The translations under genes were made by a program, and so were the position numbers. The notes beneath the pieces are model-generated. The model did not search any database and had not been told where the DNA came from. It worked only from the letters and a program-made list of their open reading frames with translations. From contig NZ_KB235948.1 in NCBI RefSeq assembly GCF_000332335.1, positions 3,737,646 to 3,801,645 of the forward strand: 64,000 nt of DNA, written 5' to 3'. Positions 36,952-46,310 of the stretch are shown in pieces; position 1 is the first letter of the stretch; each line of letters starts with the position of its first letter. Origin of the DNA: Kamptonema formosum PCC 10802. GTDB lineage: Bacteria > Cyanobacteriota > Cyanobacteriia > Cyanobacteriales > Oscillatoriaceae.

Positions 36952-37128
36952 GGGCTATTACAGAACAGGTGTGAGAGATTCCTCCCTAATAATAGCCTAA
37001 GTGAACGTAGGGTGCGTTCTCAGAAGGGAACGCACCGTGCGAGTTCCCTGCAAGACGAGCGCGAATTTACAGTATAGTGGGGAGAGTTGTATTTCAAAAG
37101 AGAGCGCCAGAGAGTGCCGGTGTCTGCG

Positions 37129-37793
37129 CCAAAAATTAAAGACCGGATCGCAGATATCGCTCGGTAATTATTGACTGATAATTTGCCCAAACTTCTCTCC
37201 TTCATGAAGATGAGGACGGCTCGCATCCGGCAAATTGTTCTGTCTTTGCGGAACTTCTCCCGCCTGGATGAGGCTGCGGTAAAAGCGTTCGATATTCATG
37301 CATTAATTGACATTGAGTTCTTGATTTAAATTTCCAGTTTAACCATTGAATTTATGTGACCAAAAAGTAGGGTAAATTGCCCGAAATATCCTGTCATACA
37401 GCCGGAGTGAATCAGATATTTATGAATATTATCTATAATGGGATTGATGCGCTGGAAGAGGGGCCCAATCCCCAGTGCCCAGCACCCAGCGCCCCATACC
37501 CAACTCCCACGATTATGATTCAGACAGAACGGCTGGATCGGGGCCACATTCGGGTGCGGATCGGGGATAATGGCCCGGGGATTCCTCCAGAAATTATGGG
37601 CAAGCTGTTTGACCCGTTTTTCACGACTAAGCCGGTGGGTTCTGGTACTGGGTTGGGACTTTCCATTTGCTACCAAATCGTCGCCTAGCACAAGGGGAAA
37701 ATCCAGGTGAGTTCTTGTCCCGGGAAGGGAACGGAGTTTGGGATTATTTTGCCGGTTGAGACGCCAAAAAGCCCAGCGACTGCAATCCAGTAA
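37129..37793 (+). pseudogene. Decayed histidine kinase (HisKA end plus HATPase)
   Basis: It follows the intact kinase at 38627-40504 from its KIxDRxxDI region to the C-terminus: SFMKMRTARIRQIVLSLRNF, the N-box region, DNGPGIPPEIMGKLFDPFFT and [13 protein letters not shown]. It is broken by in-frame stops near 37165, 37326 and 37686 and by small deletions. It carries the same Pro-rich heptamer-derived insert after DALEEG. The sensor half and phospho-acceptor are gone, so it is non-functional. Confidence 0.93.
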
Positions 37794-37949
37794 AAGCCAA
37801 TCCGGTTGATTGCCGGTAACATAGGGATATTTGCTCACTATTAATTTTTTCCGCCCAGGGCACCCGCACACCGGCATCGCAGCGATCCAGCTGACTGTCG
37901 AAATTGCCCTTAAGAAGTATATTTGCTCTCCCAGAAGATAGAGACTTAG

Positions 37950-38087
37950 GACAAACTGATTCGGTCCAGGGCAGCCGGCCTCAACAAGAAGTTCCGGGAG
38001 TCCCAGCTGGTGCCGGCAAATGGCGCGCACTATAACACGATCCCTCAGGTCTATAAAGCAATCGGACAGGGGTATTTCCTTAAGTAG
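37950..38087 (+). pseudogene. C-terminal remnant of a second PhnD-like gene
   Basis: 46 codons including the stop. The tail SQLVPANGAHYNTIPQVYKA then IGQGYF matches SQLVPARDEDYNMIREVYKA of the intact gene at 41908. It lies 156 bases after the kinase pseudogene, the same order as the intact kinase-lipoprotein pair. Confidence 0.9.
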
Positions 38088-38110
38088 AGGTCAAACCCCT
38101 CAGTAGCTGT

Positions 38111-38288
38111 TATAGCAGTAGCCATTTAGGGAACGGACATTAGACTTGAGGGCAGGCCATTCCGTAAGCGCAGCAGGCCGCAGGGGCATTGCGGGCGCGT
38201 ACTGAGGGAACGCCCGCTCTACGGATATACCTCTTAGGACAGGGGTGCCCTCCGACCCAATGTCGTAAACTGACTGTCTATTGCTATA
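38111..38288. mobile_element. MITE-like element with TATAGCAGTAG inverted ends
   Basis: Left end TATAGCAGTAGCCATTTAGG; right end, read in reverse complement, TATAGCAATAGACAGTCAG. About 178 bases, no coding capacity. Same family as 41498, 43013 and 55141. Confidence 0.65.
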
Positions 38289-38626
38289 GCTGTGACGTAT
38301 TAAAAAGATCCTCCTGCCCCCAGCACCTGTGGCCGGCAGGGCCAGCACCTTTCTGCCGCTCCCCTGACCCCTTCTAAAAATTTATTAAAAAATTGTTAAA
38401 TTTATTTTTTCTTGGGATATGATGTTAGTGGGTGGGTCTGCAAGCATTCTGCCTGCGGAGGGCAAGTTTGGGTAGGCGGTGACAGTGAGAACCCATCGGG
38501 GAAAGATCCTCTGGGGCTTTCAGGGGAGGGAAAAAGAGGCAAAACAGGCGGCGAAAAGGCATCGGCTGCAGTGTCACCCCCCTCCGGTTTAGCTAGCAAA
38601 CAGGTTGAAAAAAGGAGATAATTCCT

Positions 38627-40504
38627 GTGCTGTTCCAAAAATATAACTGGGTACCAGATAAGCTAAAAAGCGACGTGGGGGCTCCCGATAGTGATTTCAC
38701 AGGCCAAAGGGACCCTGTAACATTTCCCGTAAACCGCGTCAACCGCTTCATCCGCCGCTTGAGTATTGTCAAAAAGATTGGTTACGGCTATTCCCTGGCT
38801 ATTGGCATAGCTGTTTTGGGAACAACGATTGGGATGGCCATCGGAGATTACTACCAAAAAGAAGCTGAGGATCAGCTGAGGTTCGCAGATGAGCAGCAAC
38901 ATCTCCTGAGCGAGTTGGAGAAAGCCGTGGTAGCCGTGCGCTCCCATCCGCACCGGCTGGTTTCTGTCCTGGGAAAGTCAATCTTATTTGAGTGCGAGTC
39001 TTCCAAATTTTTGGGAGAGGTAGCTGTGTTTCAGAAACGGCTTGACGCTCTGGAATCTTTTGCTGAGATCCACTCGATGGATTTAGCCGCTGACGCCACA
39101 GAGTTCAAGCAGTTATTGCAAGGCTACAAAACGAATACAGAATTATACACTCAACTCATCCAGGAACTCTGGCAGCAGCTCGATCCAGGCTCCTTGAAAC
39201 AGGAGGAAATTCCAGCAGCAAGGCAGCAGGTGTTTGTTGCTATCAGTGGGGAGAGAGCTATTAAAATAGATTTCTACTATGAGCGCCTCACAGAGAGTTT
39301 AAACCGGCTCGCAGCAGCAGCCCAAACTCAACAGGGCGAAGCCGATGCCAGACTCAATAGAGCTTCGGCGCTGCGGCTGCAACTTATCGTGGCGAGCATG
39401 CTGCTGTCAGTGGCCATCGCGGTCGCTTTGGCTTTCTACACCAGTTGCGCCATCGCCCGTCCTGTAGAATCGGTGACTCAAGTCGCCCAGCGAGTCACCC
39501 GGGAAGGCAATTTTACTCTGCAAGCGCCGGTGACTACTGAGGATGAAGTCGCCTTACTGGCGAACTCCCTCAACCAGCTGGTGCTGTGGGTGGGCGAGCA
39601 CACCCAGAACCTGGAACTCGCTCGCCAGACTTTGGAGCAGCGGGTAGAGGAGCGGACGCTGGAACTCACGCGAACGCTTCAAGAGCTGAAACAAACCCAA
39701 GCTCAACTGATTCAAACGGAGAAAATGTCGAGTTTGGGGCAAGTGGTTGCCGGTGTCGCCCACGAAATCAACAATCCCGTCAACTTCATTCACGGCAACA
39801 TTAAATACCTCAGGGACTACACTCAGGAGCTGCTGGCTATAATCCGCCTTTACCAGCAGCGCTGTACCACCTTTGACCCGGAAATTCAAGACCGGCTCGA
39901 AGACATCGATCTGGAATTCGTGGCTGAGGATTTGCCCAAAGTTCTGTCCTCTATGAAAATGGGAACCGAGCGCATCCGGCAAATTGTTCTGTCTTTGCGG
40001 AACTTCTCCCGCCTGGATGAGGCTGAGATGAAAGCGGTTGATATTCACGAAGGGATTGACAGCACTTTGCTGATTCTCAATCACCGGCTCAAGCAGGGAA
40101 TTGAAGTCATCAAGCAGTATGGGGATTTGCCCAAAATTGCCTGTTACCCAGCCGGGCTGAACCAGGTCTTTATGAATATCCTGGCTAATGCGATTGACGC
40201 GCTGGAAGAGGGGCAAAATGCCGGGCGTCCAGCGCCCACGCCAGCGCCGGCGATTGTGATTCAGACAGGAAGGGTGGATTCTGGCCACATCCGGGTGGGG
40301 ATTCGGGACAGTGGCCCCGGAATTCCCCCAGAAATTATGGGCAAGCTATTCGATCCGTTTTTCACGACCAAGCCGGTGGGTTCTGGCACAGGGCTGGGAC
40401 TTTCTATTTGCTACCAGATTGTTGAAAAACACCGGGGAAAAATTGAGGTCAGTTCCCCGACCGGACAGGGAGCGGAGTTTGCGGTTCTCCTGCCGGTCGA
40501 TTAA
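38627..40504 (+). CDS. Membrane sensor histidine kinase with HAMP, paired with PhnD-like lipoproteins
   Basis: 625 residues with a GTG start; AAAGGAG precedes it by about nine bases. A cytoplasmic N-terminus of about 50 residues, TM1 (about 50-72), a helical periplasmic domain (73-250), TM2 (about 253-273), HAMP (PVESVTQVAQRV onward), a coiled coil, HisKA with H379 ([12 protein letters not shown]), and HATPase_c with N-box [14 protein letters not shown]1 DSGPGIP and G2 GTGLGLS. The two genes that follow encode PhnD-like binding lipoproteins, so the ligand may be delivered by these proteins to the periplasmic four-helix sensor. No response regulator is in the window. Remnants upstream show the unit was copied at least twice. 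Confidence 0.92.
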   Translation: MLFQKYNWVPDKLKSDVGAPDSDFTGQRDPVTFPVNRVNRFIRRLSIVKKIGYGYSLAIGIAVLGTTIGMAIGDYYQKEAEDQLRFADEQQHLLSELEKAVVAVRSHPHRLVSVLGKSILFECESSKFLGEVAVFQKRLDALESFAEIHSMDLAADATEFKQLLQGYKTNTELYTQLIQELWQQLDPGSLKQEEIPAARQQVFVAISGERAIKIDFYYERLTESLNRLAAAAQTQQGEADARLNRASALRLQLIVASMLLSVAIAVALAFYTSCAIARPVESVTQVAQRVTREGNFTLQAPVTTEDEVALLANSLNQLVLWVGEHTQNLELARQTLEQRVEERTLELTRTLQELKQTQAQLIQTEKMSSLGQVVAGVAHEINNPVNFIHGNIKYLRDYTQELLAIIRLYQQRCTTFDPEIQDRLEDIDLEFVAEDLPKVLSSMKMGTERIRQIVLSLRNFSRLDEAEMKAVDIHEGIDSTLLILNHRLKQGIEVIKQYGDLPKIACYPAGLNQVFMNILANAIDALEEGQNAGRPAPTPAPAIVIQTGRVDSGHIRVGIRDSGPGIPPEIMGKLFDPFFTTKPVGSGTGLGLSICYQIVEKHRGKIEVSSPTGQGAEFAVLLPVD

Positions 40505-40582
40505 AAATTCAAACGCAGCCCTCAACAGTCAACTGGCCAGTTCAAGTAAAAGTGTCGCAGGTTTTTCCCCTCAGTACAACTT

Positions 40583-41497
40583 ATGAAACGCCGCAGTTTT
40601 CTCTGGAACTCCCTATTATTCCTTACCGGCTGTGCGGCAGCAAAGAATAAGCCCAATAGCAAGCACAGCAAAGCTTATAGCCGGCCCAACAAGCTGCGAT
40701 TTGCCGTGTCAGACACTCGCGGCATGGAAGAATTGCAGCGAGATTACGAGCCATTTCGCAGGGCGCTAGCAGAAGTGCTGGAAACAGAGATAGAGTTCTT
40801 CCCTCTGGCAAAAAAATTTACAGCAGCGGGATCTGCCATGCAGCTCAATCGGGTAGACTTGATGCTGGTCGGACCGGCGGAATACGCGATCGTAAGCGCC
40901 CGGACAAATGCTGTGCCGGTCATCGCCCTGACGCGACCGGGTTTCCACTCAGTCATCGCCGTCCGTGCGGACAGCGGCATCAAGTCGCTGCAGCAGCTGA
41001 AAGGCAAAACAATCGCCCTGCGGGAAGTCGGCTCAACCAGCGGCCACCTCAGCCCCACAAAGCTGCTGCTCGACGCTGGATTAAATCCCCAGTCTGATGT
41101 CAAAATCCTCATGTTAGATGATAAGGACTTAAAAGCGTTAAAAAACGGTGAGGTCGATGCCTGGGCGGGGTCGATTTTCAAATATCAAAGAACCCTCCAG
41201 GCTGCCGGCTTATCCGAAAAGGAATTTCCGGCAATCGCGGCAGGGCCACCTCTCCCCAACGACATCTTTATTGCCAGCAGCCACCTTGACCCCGCTTTCG
41301 TCGAAGAGGTGCGCGACCGCATGTTTGAAAATCAGGCCAAACTGACTCAAGCCCTAGTCGCCACCCCACTCCTCTCCACTCGGTTCCAAGGCTCTAAACT
41401 GGTGCCGGCTAATGATGCTGATTACAATCCGATTCGGGAGGCTTATAAAGCAATCGGACAGGGCGACTTTTTCACTAAAACACCAGCCCACTACTGA
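40583..41497 (+). CDS. PhnD-like substrate-binding lipoprotein (first of two)
   Basis: 304 residues. The signal peptide ends in the lipobox LTGC with lipidated C17. The mature part has the PhnD/SsuA-like periplasmic fold: LRFAVSDTRG, VDLMLVGPAEYAIV, IAVRADSGIKSLQQLKGK and a DVKILMLDDKD hinge region. The family binds phosphate, phosphite or phosphonates for ABC import, but no permease or ATPase gene is here; 78 bases upstream is a histidine kinase, so it more likely works as a sensor subunit. There is no clear Shine-Dalgarno; the leader ...ACTTATGAAACG is shared with the second copy. Confidence 0.88.
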   Translation: MKRRSFLWNSLLFLTGCAAAKNKPNSKHSKAYSRPNKLRFAVSDTRGMEELQRDYEPFRRALAEVLETEIEFFPLAKKFTAAGSAMQLNRVDLMLVGPAEYAIVSARTNAVPVIALTRPGFHSVIAVRADSGIKSLQQLKGKTIALREVGSTSGHLSPTKLLLDAGLNPQSDVKILMLDDKDLKALKNGEVDAWAGSIFKYQRTLQAAGLSEKEFPAIAAGPPLPNDIFIASSHLDPAFVEEVRDRMFENQAKLTQALVATPLLSTRFQGSKLVPANDADYNPIREAYKAIGQGDFFTKTPAHY

Positions 41498-41661
41498 TAT
41501 AGCAATATGCACTTAGGTTAGAACATTAGACCTTCAGGGGGGGCGTCCCGCCCCCCCTACGTCTATATAGCAGTAGGCATTTAGGGAAGGGACATTCCGG
41601 CCTCCCTTGCTCCCCCGCTCCCGAAGCTCCTATTGTCTTAACCCATATGACTACTGCTATA
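41498..41661. mobile_element. MITE-like element with TATAGCA ends, nested copy
   Basis: Left end TATAGCAATATGCACTTAGG, an internal second left end at 41566 (TATAGCAGTAGGCATTTAGG) and a right end that reverse-complements to TATAGCAGTAGTCATATGGG. It separates the two lipoprotein genes together with the hairpin element at 41723. Confidence 0.65.
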
Positions 41662-41722
41662 CCAAGTTTGGCTTTTAGATTTTGGATTTTGGATTCGCCC
41701 CCGGGCCGGGTGTTTCCTCGTG

Positions 41723-41795
41723 CGTACTCAGAAACCCGGTTTCTTTAAGAAACCGGGTTTCTGGCATGTACTTCATCCAACTGAAAACCGCTATA
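41723..41795 (+). repeat. AGAAACCCGG hairpin element
   Basis: Perfect hairpin AGAAACCCGGTTTCT with a TTAA centre, then GTACTTCATCCAACTGAAAA and CCGCTATA. About 110 bases before the second lipoprotein gene. Confidence 0.88.
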
Positions 41796-41907
41796 TCTCT
41801 ACTCGTTACAAGAGCCAGCCCGCTCAAATCTGCCGGCGGGTCTATAATAAAAGTACCCCAGTCTTTTTCTCTACTATTTTTGCCCCTACCGGCAATTGGC
41901 AAAACTT

Positions 41908-42837
41908 ATGAAACGGCGGTGTTTTGTTTGGCAATTCCTATTATTCGTCTCTGGCTGCACAGCAACAAGGAGCAAGCCTCGCGGCAGGCACAGCAGGAGT
42001 GGGAGCCGGCCAGAAAAGCTGCGATTTGCCGTGACCGACAGGAAGGGGCTAGAACTGCTACAGCGCGATTATGAACCCTTTCGTAAGGCTCTTGAAGAAG
42101 TCTTGGAAAAAAAGATTGAGTTTTTTCCCACTGAAAATTATATCGCCGCAGCATCAGCCCTAGAGTTAGATCGGGTGGACTTAGTTCTGGCCGGCCCGTC
42201 GGAATACGCGGTCATACGAGCCCGGACAAACGCTTTTCCCGCCCTCGCCATTACGCGACCGAACTTCCACGCCGGCATCGCCGTCCGCGCCGACAGCGGC
42301 ATTAAATCACTGGCTCAGTTGAAAGGCAAAATAATCGCCTTGGGGGAGGTGGGCGGAACCGCTAGCCATATCGCCCCCATAAAGTTTCTCATAGATGCTG
42401 GGTTGAACCCGCAGTCCGATGTAAAAATCCGCATGGTAGGAACTGAGGAAAAGAAGGGGCTAGAGGAATTAAAAGCCGGTGAGGTCGATGCCTGGGGAGG
42501 GTCTGTTCAAAGATATGAAAAATTCCTCCAGGCTGAAGGTGTGGCGGAGAGTGCGTATCCCCTAATCGTCAAAGGGCCACCGCTACCGGGCGACGTTTTT
42601 GTGGTCAATAGCAAGCTCGATTCTACCTTCGTTGAAGAGATGCGAACCCGCCTGCTAAAAAATCAGGACACACTTCTCCGAGCCATCCGATCAGCCAAAG
42701 CTAACAAAAAGTACAGTCGCTCCCAACTGGTGCCAGCCAGAGATGAGGATTATAACATGATTCGTGAGGTTTATAAAGCAATGGGACAGGGGGATTTTAT
42801 TGAGTGGAGCGGCCCAGCCCAACCGGCTCGCTTTTAG
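41908..42837 (+). CDS. PhnD-like substrate-binding lipoprotein (second of two)
   Basis: 309 residues from the ATG at 41908. Lipobox VSGC, C17. Clearly a duplicate of the gene at 40583: same leader, same start MKRR, same IAVRADSGIKSLAQLKGK and the same C-terminal QGDF end, with the binding-cleft segments diverged (GGTASHIAP against GSTSGHLSP). Divergence in the cleft suggests two ligands or affinities for one receptor kinase. No transporter partner. It is closest in sequence to the two decayed tails upstream, so it may represent the older form of the cassette. Confidence 0.88.
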   Translation: MKRRCFVWQFLLFVSGCTATRSKPRGRHSRSGSRPEKLRFAVTDRKGLELLQRDYEPFRKALEEVLEKKIEFFPTENYIAAASALELDRVDLVLAGPSEYAVIRARTNAFPALAITRPNFHAGIAVRADSGIKSLAQLKGKIIALGEVGGTASHIAPIKFLIDAGLNPQSDVKIRMVGTEEKKGLEELKAGEVDAWGGSVQRYEKFLQAEGVAESAYPLIVKGPPLPGDVFVVNSKLDSTFVEEMRTRLLKNQDTLLRAIRSAKANKKYSRSQLVPARDEDYNMIREVYKAMGQGDFIEWSGPAQPARF

Positions 42838-43012
42838 AAGCCCCCGCACCTTTAACTAAGATTTAATATTTGACGCCGGCACCAGCCGGTGTTCAGCCGG
42901 CTATTTCACTGCAAAATGTGATACTATAGAATAATTACGATGTAATACTTTTAACGGAGGCAAGCCAAAAAGCGAGCTTTCTCCCCCCCTCTCCTATCTT
43001 GCAGAAAGGCGA

Positions 43013-43142
43013 TATAGCAACAGCCAGTCAGTTGAGGACACTGGAACAGGCGAGACGCTTATCCTACGAGATATAGACGTAGGGCAGGCGTCTCGCCTGC
43101 CCTGAAGGTCTAATGTCCGTTCCCCAAGTGGCTACTGCTATA
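43013..43142. mobile_element. MITE-like element with TATAGCA inverted ends
   Basis: Left TATAGCAACAGCCAGTCAG; right end reverse-complements to TATAGCAGTAGCCACTTGG. Inside is the palindrome GGGCAGGCGTCTCGCCTGCCC. The remainder of the 42838-43257 gap has no gene; AT-rich DNA near 42915-42945 may hold the promoter for the next gene. Confidence 0.65.
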
Positions 43143-43257
43143 AATCGCGTCTGCGGCGGAGGGTAGGGCAAAAACAAAGTAGGGTTCCTCAACTCGCGCA
43201 AGAGCTGACGCCCCCACAAACTGAAAGAAAGTACCAATCAATCATCAAGAGTTTAAA

Positions 43258-44655
43258 ATGACAGAAGCACAAAACACGACAGTCTCCACCGGCACAGACA
43301 GTAAAGGCTTTTCACTGACCATTTACAACCAGGACTTCGCAGTGGTGCGCGAGCAGCGCCAGATCCACCTCAACCAGGGTGAGAACTTTGTCCGGTATGA
43401 AGACGTGGCGGCGCAAATCGACCCCACCTCAATCAGTCTCAAATCGCTCACCGCACCGAATGGAGTGGTTGTGCGCGAGCAAAACTACCAGTATGACTTG
43501 CTCAATCCGAGCAGCATCTTGAATAAATCTGTAGGCAAAACAGTCCGCTTCCGGCGAGTCAACCCAGACGGACAGATTGAAGTGCTGGAAGGCACCCTGC
43601 TGAATCCGCCGGCTTTGGGCTCTTATGAAGACCGGGAGGTGGTTATTCGCCTCAGCGATGGGCGCATCGTGCTCAATCCTGCCGGTGAAATCGAGCTAAA
43701 TGAAATGCCCGAAGGATTAGTGTCCCGTCCTTCGCTGCTGTGGGAACTGGATGTAACTGAAGCTGCAGATCACACCGCAGAAGTTTCCTATTTAGCAAAC
43801 GGCATCAGCTGGAAAGCCAATTATGTAGCCGTTGTCAATCAGCAAGAAAACCAAGTAGACATCACCGCCTGGGTGACGCTAGACAATCGCAGCGGCGCTA
43901 CTTATCCTGACGCTCAGCTGCAGTTAATTGCAGGGGACGTGCGCCGCGTGCGAGAGCCGGTGCTGTACCTTGCTAAGTCTACTGCAGTTTTTGCGGAAGC
44001 AGCGCAGCCCCAGTTTCAAGAAGAAGCTTTTTTCGAGTACCACCTCTACACCCTGCAAGGCACGACCACCGTGCGAGACAGCGAAACCAAACAGATGGCA
44101 TTACTTTCGGCAGCAGACGTGCCGGTGCGGCGCAAACTCGTCTATGATGGCAGCAACCAGCAGCAGTGGGGTGAGTCCGCTCCGGGGGAAGGAGGCGACA
44201 CGCAGCAGGGGAAAGTCAGCGTCGTGCTGGAACTGCAAAATAGCCAAGAAAACAACATGGGCGTGCCGCTACCAAAAGGCACAGTCAGAGTTTACAAAGC
44301 AGACGCTCGCGGCAACTTGCAATTTTTGGGAGAAGACTCCATCAACCACACCCCGCGCAACGAAAAGGTTCGCCTGTACATCGGCGACTCGTTTGATGTT
44401 GTCGGCGAGCGCAAGCGTACCAGTCTCGAACAAATCTCAGAGCGCGTCACTGAGGAAAGCTTTGAAATTTCCATCCGCAACCGCAAGCAGGACAGTGCAG
44501 AAGTCTCCGTCGTGGAGCGCTTCTGGGGTGACTGGCAAATTCTAAAAAGCAGCCACGAATACAGGCAGCTGGATGCGCGAACCGCCGAATTTACGGTTGC
44601 GGTTGCACCAGACAGTGAGGTAAAAATAACCTATACCGCGCGCACAATCCGGTGA
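43258..44655 (+). CDS. DUF4139 domain protein
   Basis: 465 residues, no signal peptide. Two beta-rich halves: an N-terminal part with FSLTIYNQDFAVVREQRQI and a C-terminal DUF4139 core beginning near WELDVTEAADHTAEVSYLAN and including the typical YLANGISWKANYVAVV segment. The family has no firmly assigned biochemical activity. It is the first gene of a pair, with the NADAR gene seven bases after its stop, so they are probably co-transcribed. Confidence 0.88.
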   Translation: MTEAQNTTVSTGTDSKGFSLTIYNQDFAVVREQRQIHLNQGENFVRYEDVAAQIDPTSISLKSLTAPNGVVVREQNYQYDLLNPSSILNKSVGKTVRFRRVNPDGQIEVLEGTLLNPPALGSYEDREVVIRLSDGRIVLNPAGEIELNEMPEGLVSRPSLLWELDVTEAADHTAEVSYLANGISWKANYVAVVNQQENQVDITAWVTLDNRSGATYPDAQLQLIAGDVRRVREPVLYLAKSTAVFAEAAQPQFQEEAFFEYHLYTLQGTTTVRDSETKQMALLSAADVPVRRKLVYDGSNQQQWGESAPGEGGDTQQGKVSVVLELQNSQENNMGVPLPKGTVRVYKADARGNLQFLGEDSINHTPRNEKVRLYIGDSFDVVGERKRTSLEQISERVTEESFEISIRNRKQDSAEVSVVERFWGDWQILKSSHEYRQLDARTAEFTVAVAPDSEVKITYTARTIR

Positions 44656-44662
44656 GGACGAG

Positions 44663-45109
44663 ATGACTGTTTACTTTTACGGCACCCGCGACAAATACGG
44701 CGGCTTCTCCAACTTTTCGCCCCACGGCTTTGAGCTGGATGGAGCCTACTGGCCAACCAGCGAGCATTACTTTCAAGCCCAAAAATTTGCCGGCACGCCC
44801 CACGCAGAGCAAATCCAGCAGGCAAAAACCCCCAAGGATGCTGCCAAAATGGGGCGCGACCGCAAGCGCCCCCTGCGTCCTGACTGGGAGCAAGTAAAAG
44901 ACGGCATAATGCGGCGCGGCGTGCTGCGCAAATTTGAAACCCATGCCGACATCCGCGAGCTGCTGCTCTCCACCGGCAGCGAAGAACTTGTCGAGAACTC
45001 CCCCATCGATTACTACTGGGGCTGCGGCGCTGATGGGAGTGGCAAAAATAGGCTGGGGCAGATTTTAATGGAAGTCAGGGAAATCCTGCGCTCTCGCACC
45101 GAAGCGTAA
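44663..45109 (+). CDS. NADAR family N-glycosidase (YbiA-like)
   Basis: 148 residues. NADAR motifs are FSNFSPHGFELDG, the WPTSEHYFQAQKF helix with its catalytic Glu, and YWGCGADGSGKNRLGQILMEVR at the C-terminus. Characterised members hydrolyse the N-glycosidic bond of early riboflavin-pathway intermediates or of ADP-ribosylated bases, so this is a metabolite- or nucleic-acid-repair enzyme or an antitoxin-like hydrolase. No partner ADP-ribosyltransferase is seen nearby, which favours the housekeeping metabolite role. Confidence 0.93.
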   Translation: MTVYFYGTRDKYGGFSNFSPHGFELDGAYWPTSEHYFQAQKFAGTPHAEQIQQAKTPKDAAKMGRDRKRPLRPDWEQVKDGIMRRGVLRKFETHADIRELLLSTGSEELVENSPIDYYWGCGADGSGKNRLGQILMEVREILRSRTEA

Positions 45110-45156
45110 ATCTCTCCTTTTTCCTCAATCTTTATTCCCGCTTCCAGCACAGCTTT

Positions 45157-45182
45157 GGTGCGCTTCCCAAGGGAAGCGCACC
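45157..45182. repeat. Perfect palindrome GGTGCGCTTCCC...
   Basis: 26 bases, two 12-base arms around AA. Degenerate relatives with GGTGCGTT and AACGCACC arms lie at about 37010-37034 and 50286-50310. Confidence 0.8.
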
Positions 45183-45254
45183 CTACAGGAAAAGAGATTT
45201 GTCAAAAAAGCTGGTTTTTTGTTAATATGGAACTAGAAAGCACCTTGGCACAAG

Positions 45255-46187
45255 ATGGGAACGCAATCCTTAATTACCGCCCGGCTCGCCCAGCTTGGAT
45301 CTCAGCGAGATTGGGTCTGGCGCGGCTGGCAAATTCGCTACACCTACATCCGACCGGCAGGCAACAGCACCGGCAAACAAACCGCACTGCCGGTAATTTG
45401 CCTGCACGGTTTTGGCTCAGCCCTCGGACAGTGGCGCTCGAACTTGAAGCCCTTGGGCGAGGAACACCACATCTACGCTCTTGATTTTTTGGGCTTTGGC
45501 GCTTCTGAAAAAGCGCCCGCTCGATACAGTGTTTGGCTTTGGGCGGATTTAGTTTACGATTTCTGGCGCACCTTCATTGGCAAACCGGCTGTAGTGGTTG
45601 GGCACTCCCTGGGGGCGCTCATCGGGCTGACTGCAGTGGCGAACCATCCGGAAATGGCGTGCGGCTTGGCATTGCTGGCTCTGCCAGACGCTCAGCCAAA
45701 ACAGCCGCCCGCTTGGGCGAGATATTTGGAGCGAATGTTCGCAAATCCCCTGCTGCTGCTGCCACTTTTTAAGATCGTGCGCCAGCCTTGGTTGCTGCGC
45801 CGCGTGTTGCAAAAAATTTACATTCGCCCGGAGTTGGTGGATGAGGAATTAGTCGACCTTTTTGCCACGCCACCGCAAGATAGGGGCGCGCTGGCCGTTT
45901 TTTGCCGGCTGTCTCAATCGAGAAGCGACGATAATTACAGCCCCAGCGTGAAAGATTTGTTGCCCTGCCTGCGGACGCCCATTCTGTTGGTTTGGGGTCA
46001 GGAAGATAGGGTTGTGCCGTTTGCCGGTGCTGGGCAGTTCAAGCTGCTAAATCCCAATGTGCGGCTGGTGGACATTGAAAAAGCCGGTCACTGCGCTTTT
46101 GATGAATATCCGGAAAAAGTCAATCAAGAAATTATGGACTGGATAGATAAGGAAGTGAGGGCTTCGGTTTCACCGGCAGCCGGTTAG
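45255..46187 (+). CDS. Alpha/beta hydrolase
   Basis: 310 residues. Oxyanion HGFG near 51-54, nucleophile S118 in GHSLG, acid Asp in WGQEDRVVPF and catalytic His in KAGHCAFDEYPE, in the right order. A cap domain of about 70 helical residues lies between strands 6 and 7. Substrate unknown; the family covers esterases, haloalkane dehalogenases and C-C hydrolases, and cyanobacterial relatives are often annotated only as hydrolase. Upstream is a palindrome; no operon partner. Confidence 0.92.
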   Translation: MGTQSLITARLAQLGSQRDWVWRGWQIRYTYIRPAGNSTGKQTALPVICLHGFGSALGQWRSNLKPLGEEHHIYALDFLGFGASEKAPARYSVWLWADLVYDFWRTFIGKPAVVVGHSLGALIGLTAVANHPEMACGLALLALPDAQPKQPPAWARYLERMFANPLLLLPLFKIVRQPWLLRRVLQKIYIRPELVDEELVDLFATPPQDRGALAVFCRLSQSRSDDNYSPSVKDLLPCLRTPILLVWGQEDRVVPFAGAGQFKLLNPNVRLVDIEKAGHCAFDEYPEKVNQEIMDWIDKEVRASVSPAAG

Positions 46188-46310
46188 AAGGCGAGCGCAC
46201 CGTTGGCAGCCGGCGTTAAGCCCTGCCGGCACGCCTTGCGCTCGCTCCCCCCCCTTGCCATTAGCATCTCAGCTTAATTTTTTCCCGCCAAATTAGGAAT
46301 TTGTAAAAAT

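Noticed and set aside
40583..42837. Phosphonate ABC transporter operon
   Set aside because: Only binding-protein genes are present; no PhnC-type ATPase or PhnE-type permease is found up- or downstream, so I do not call a transporter.
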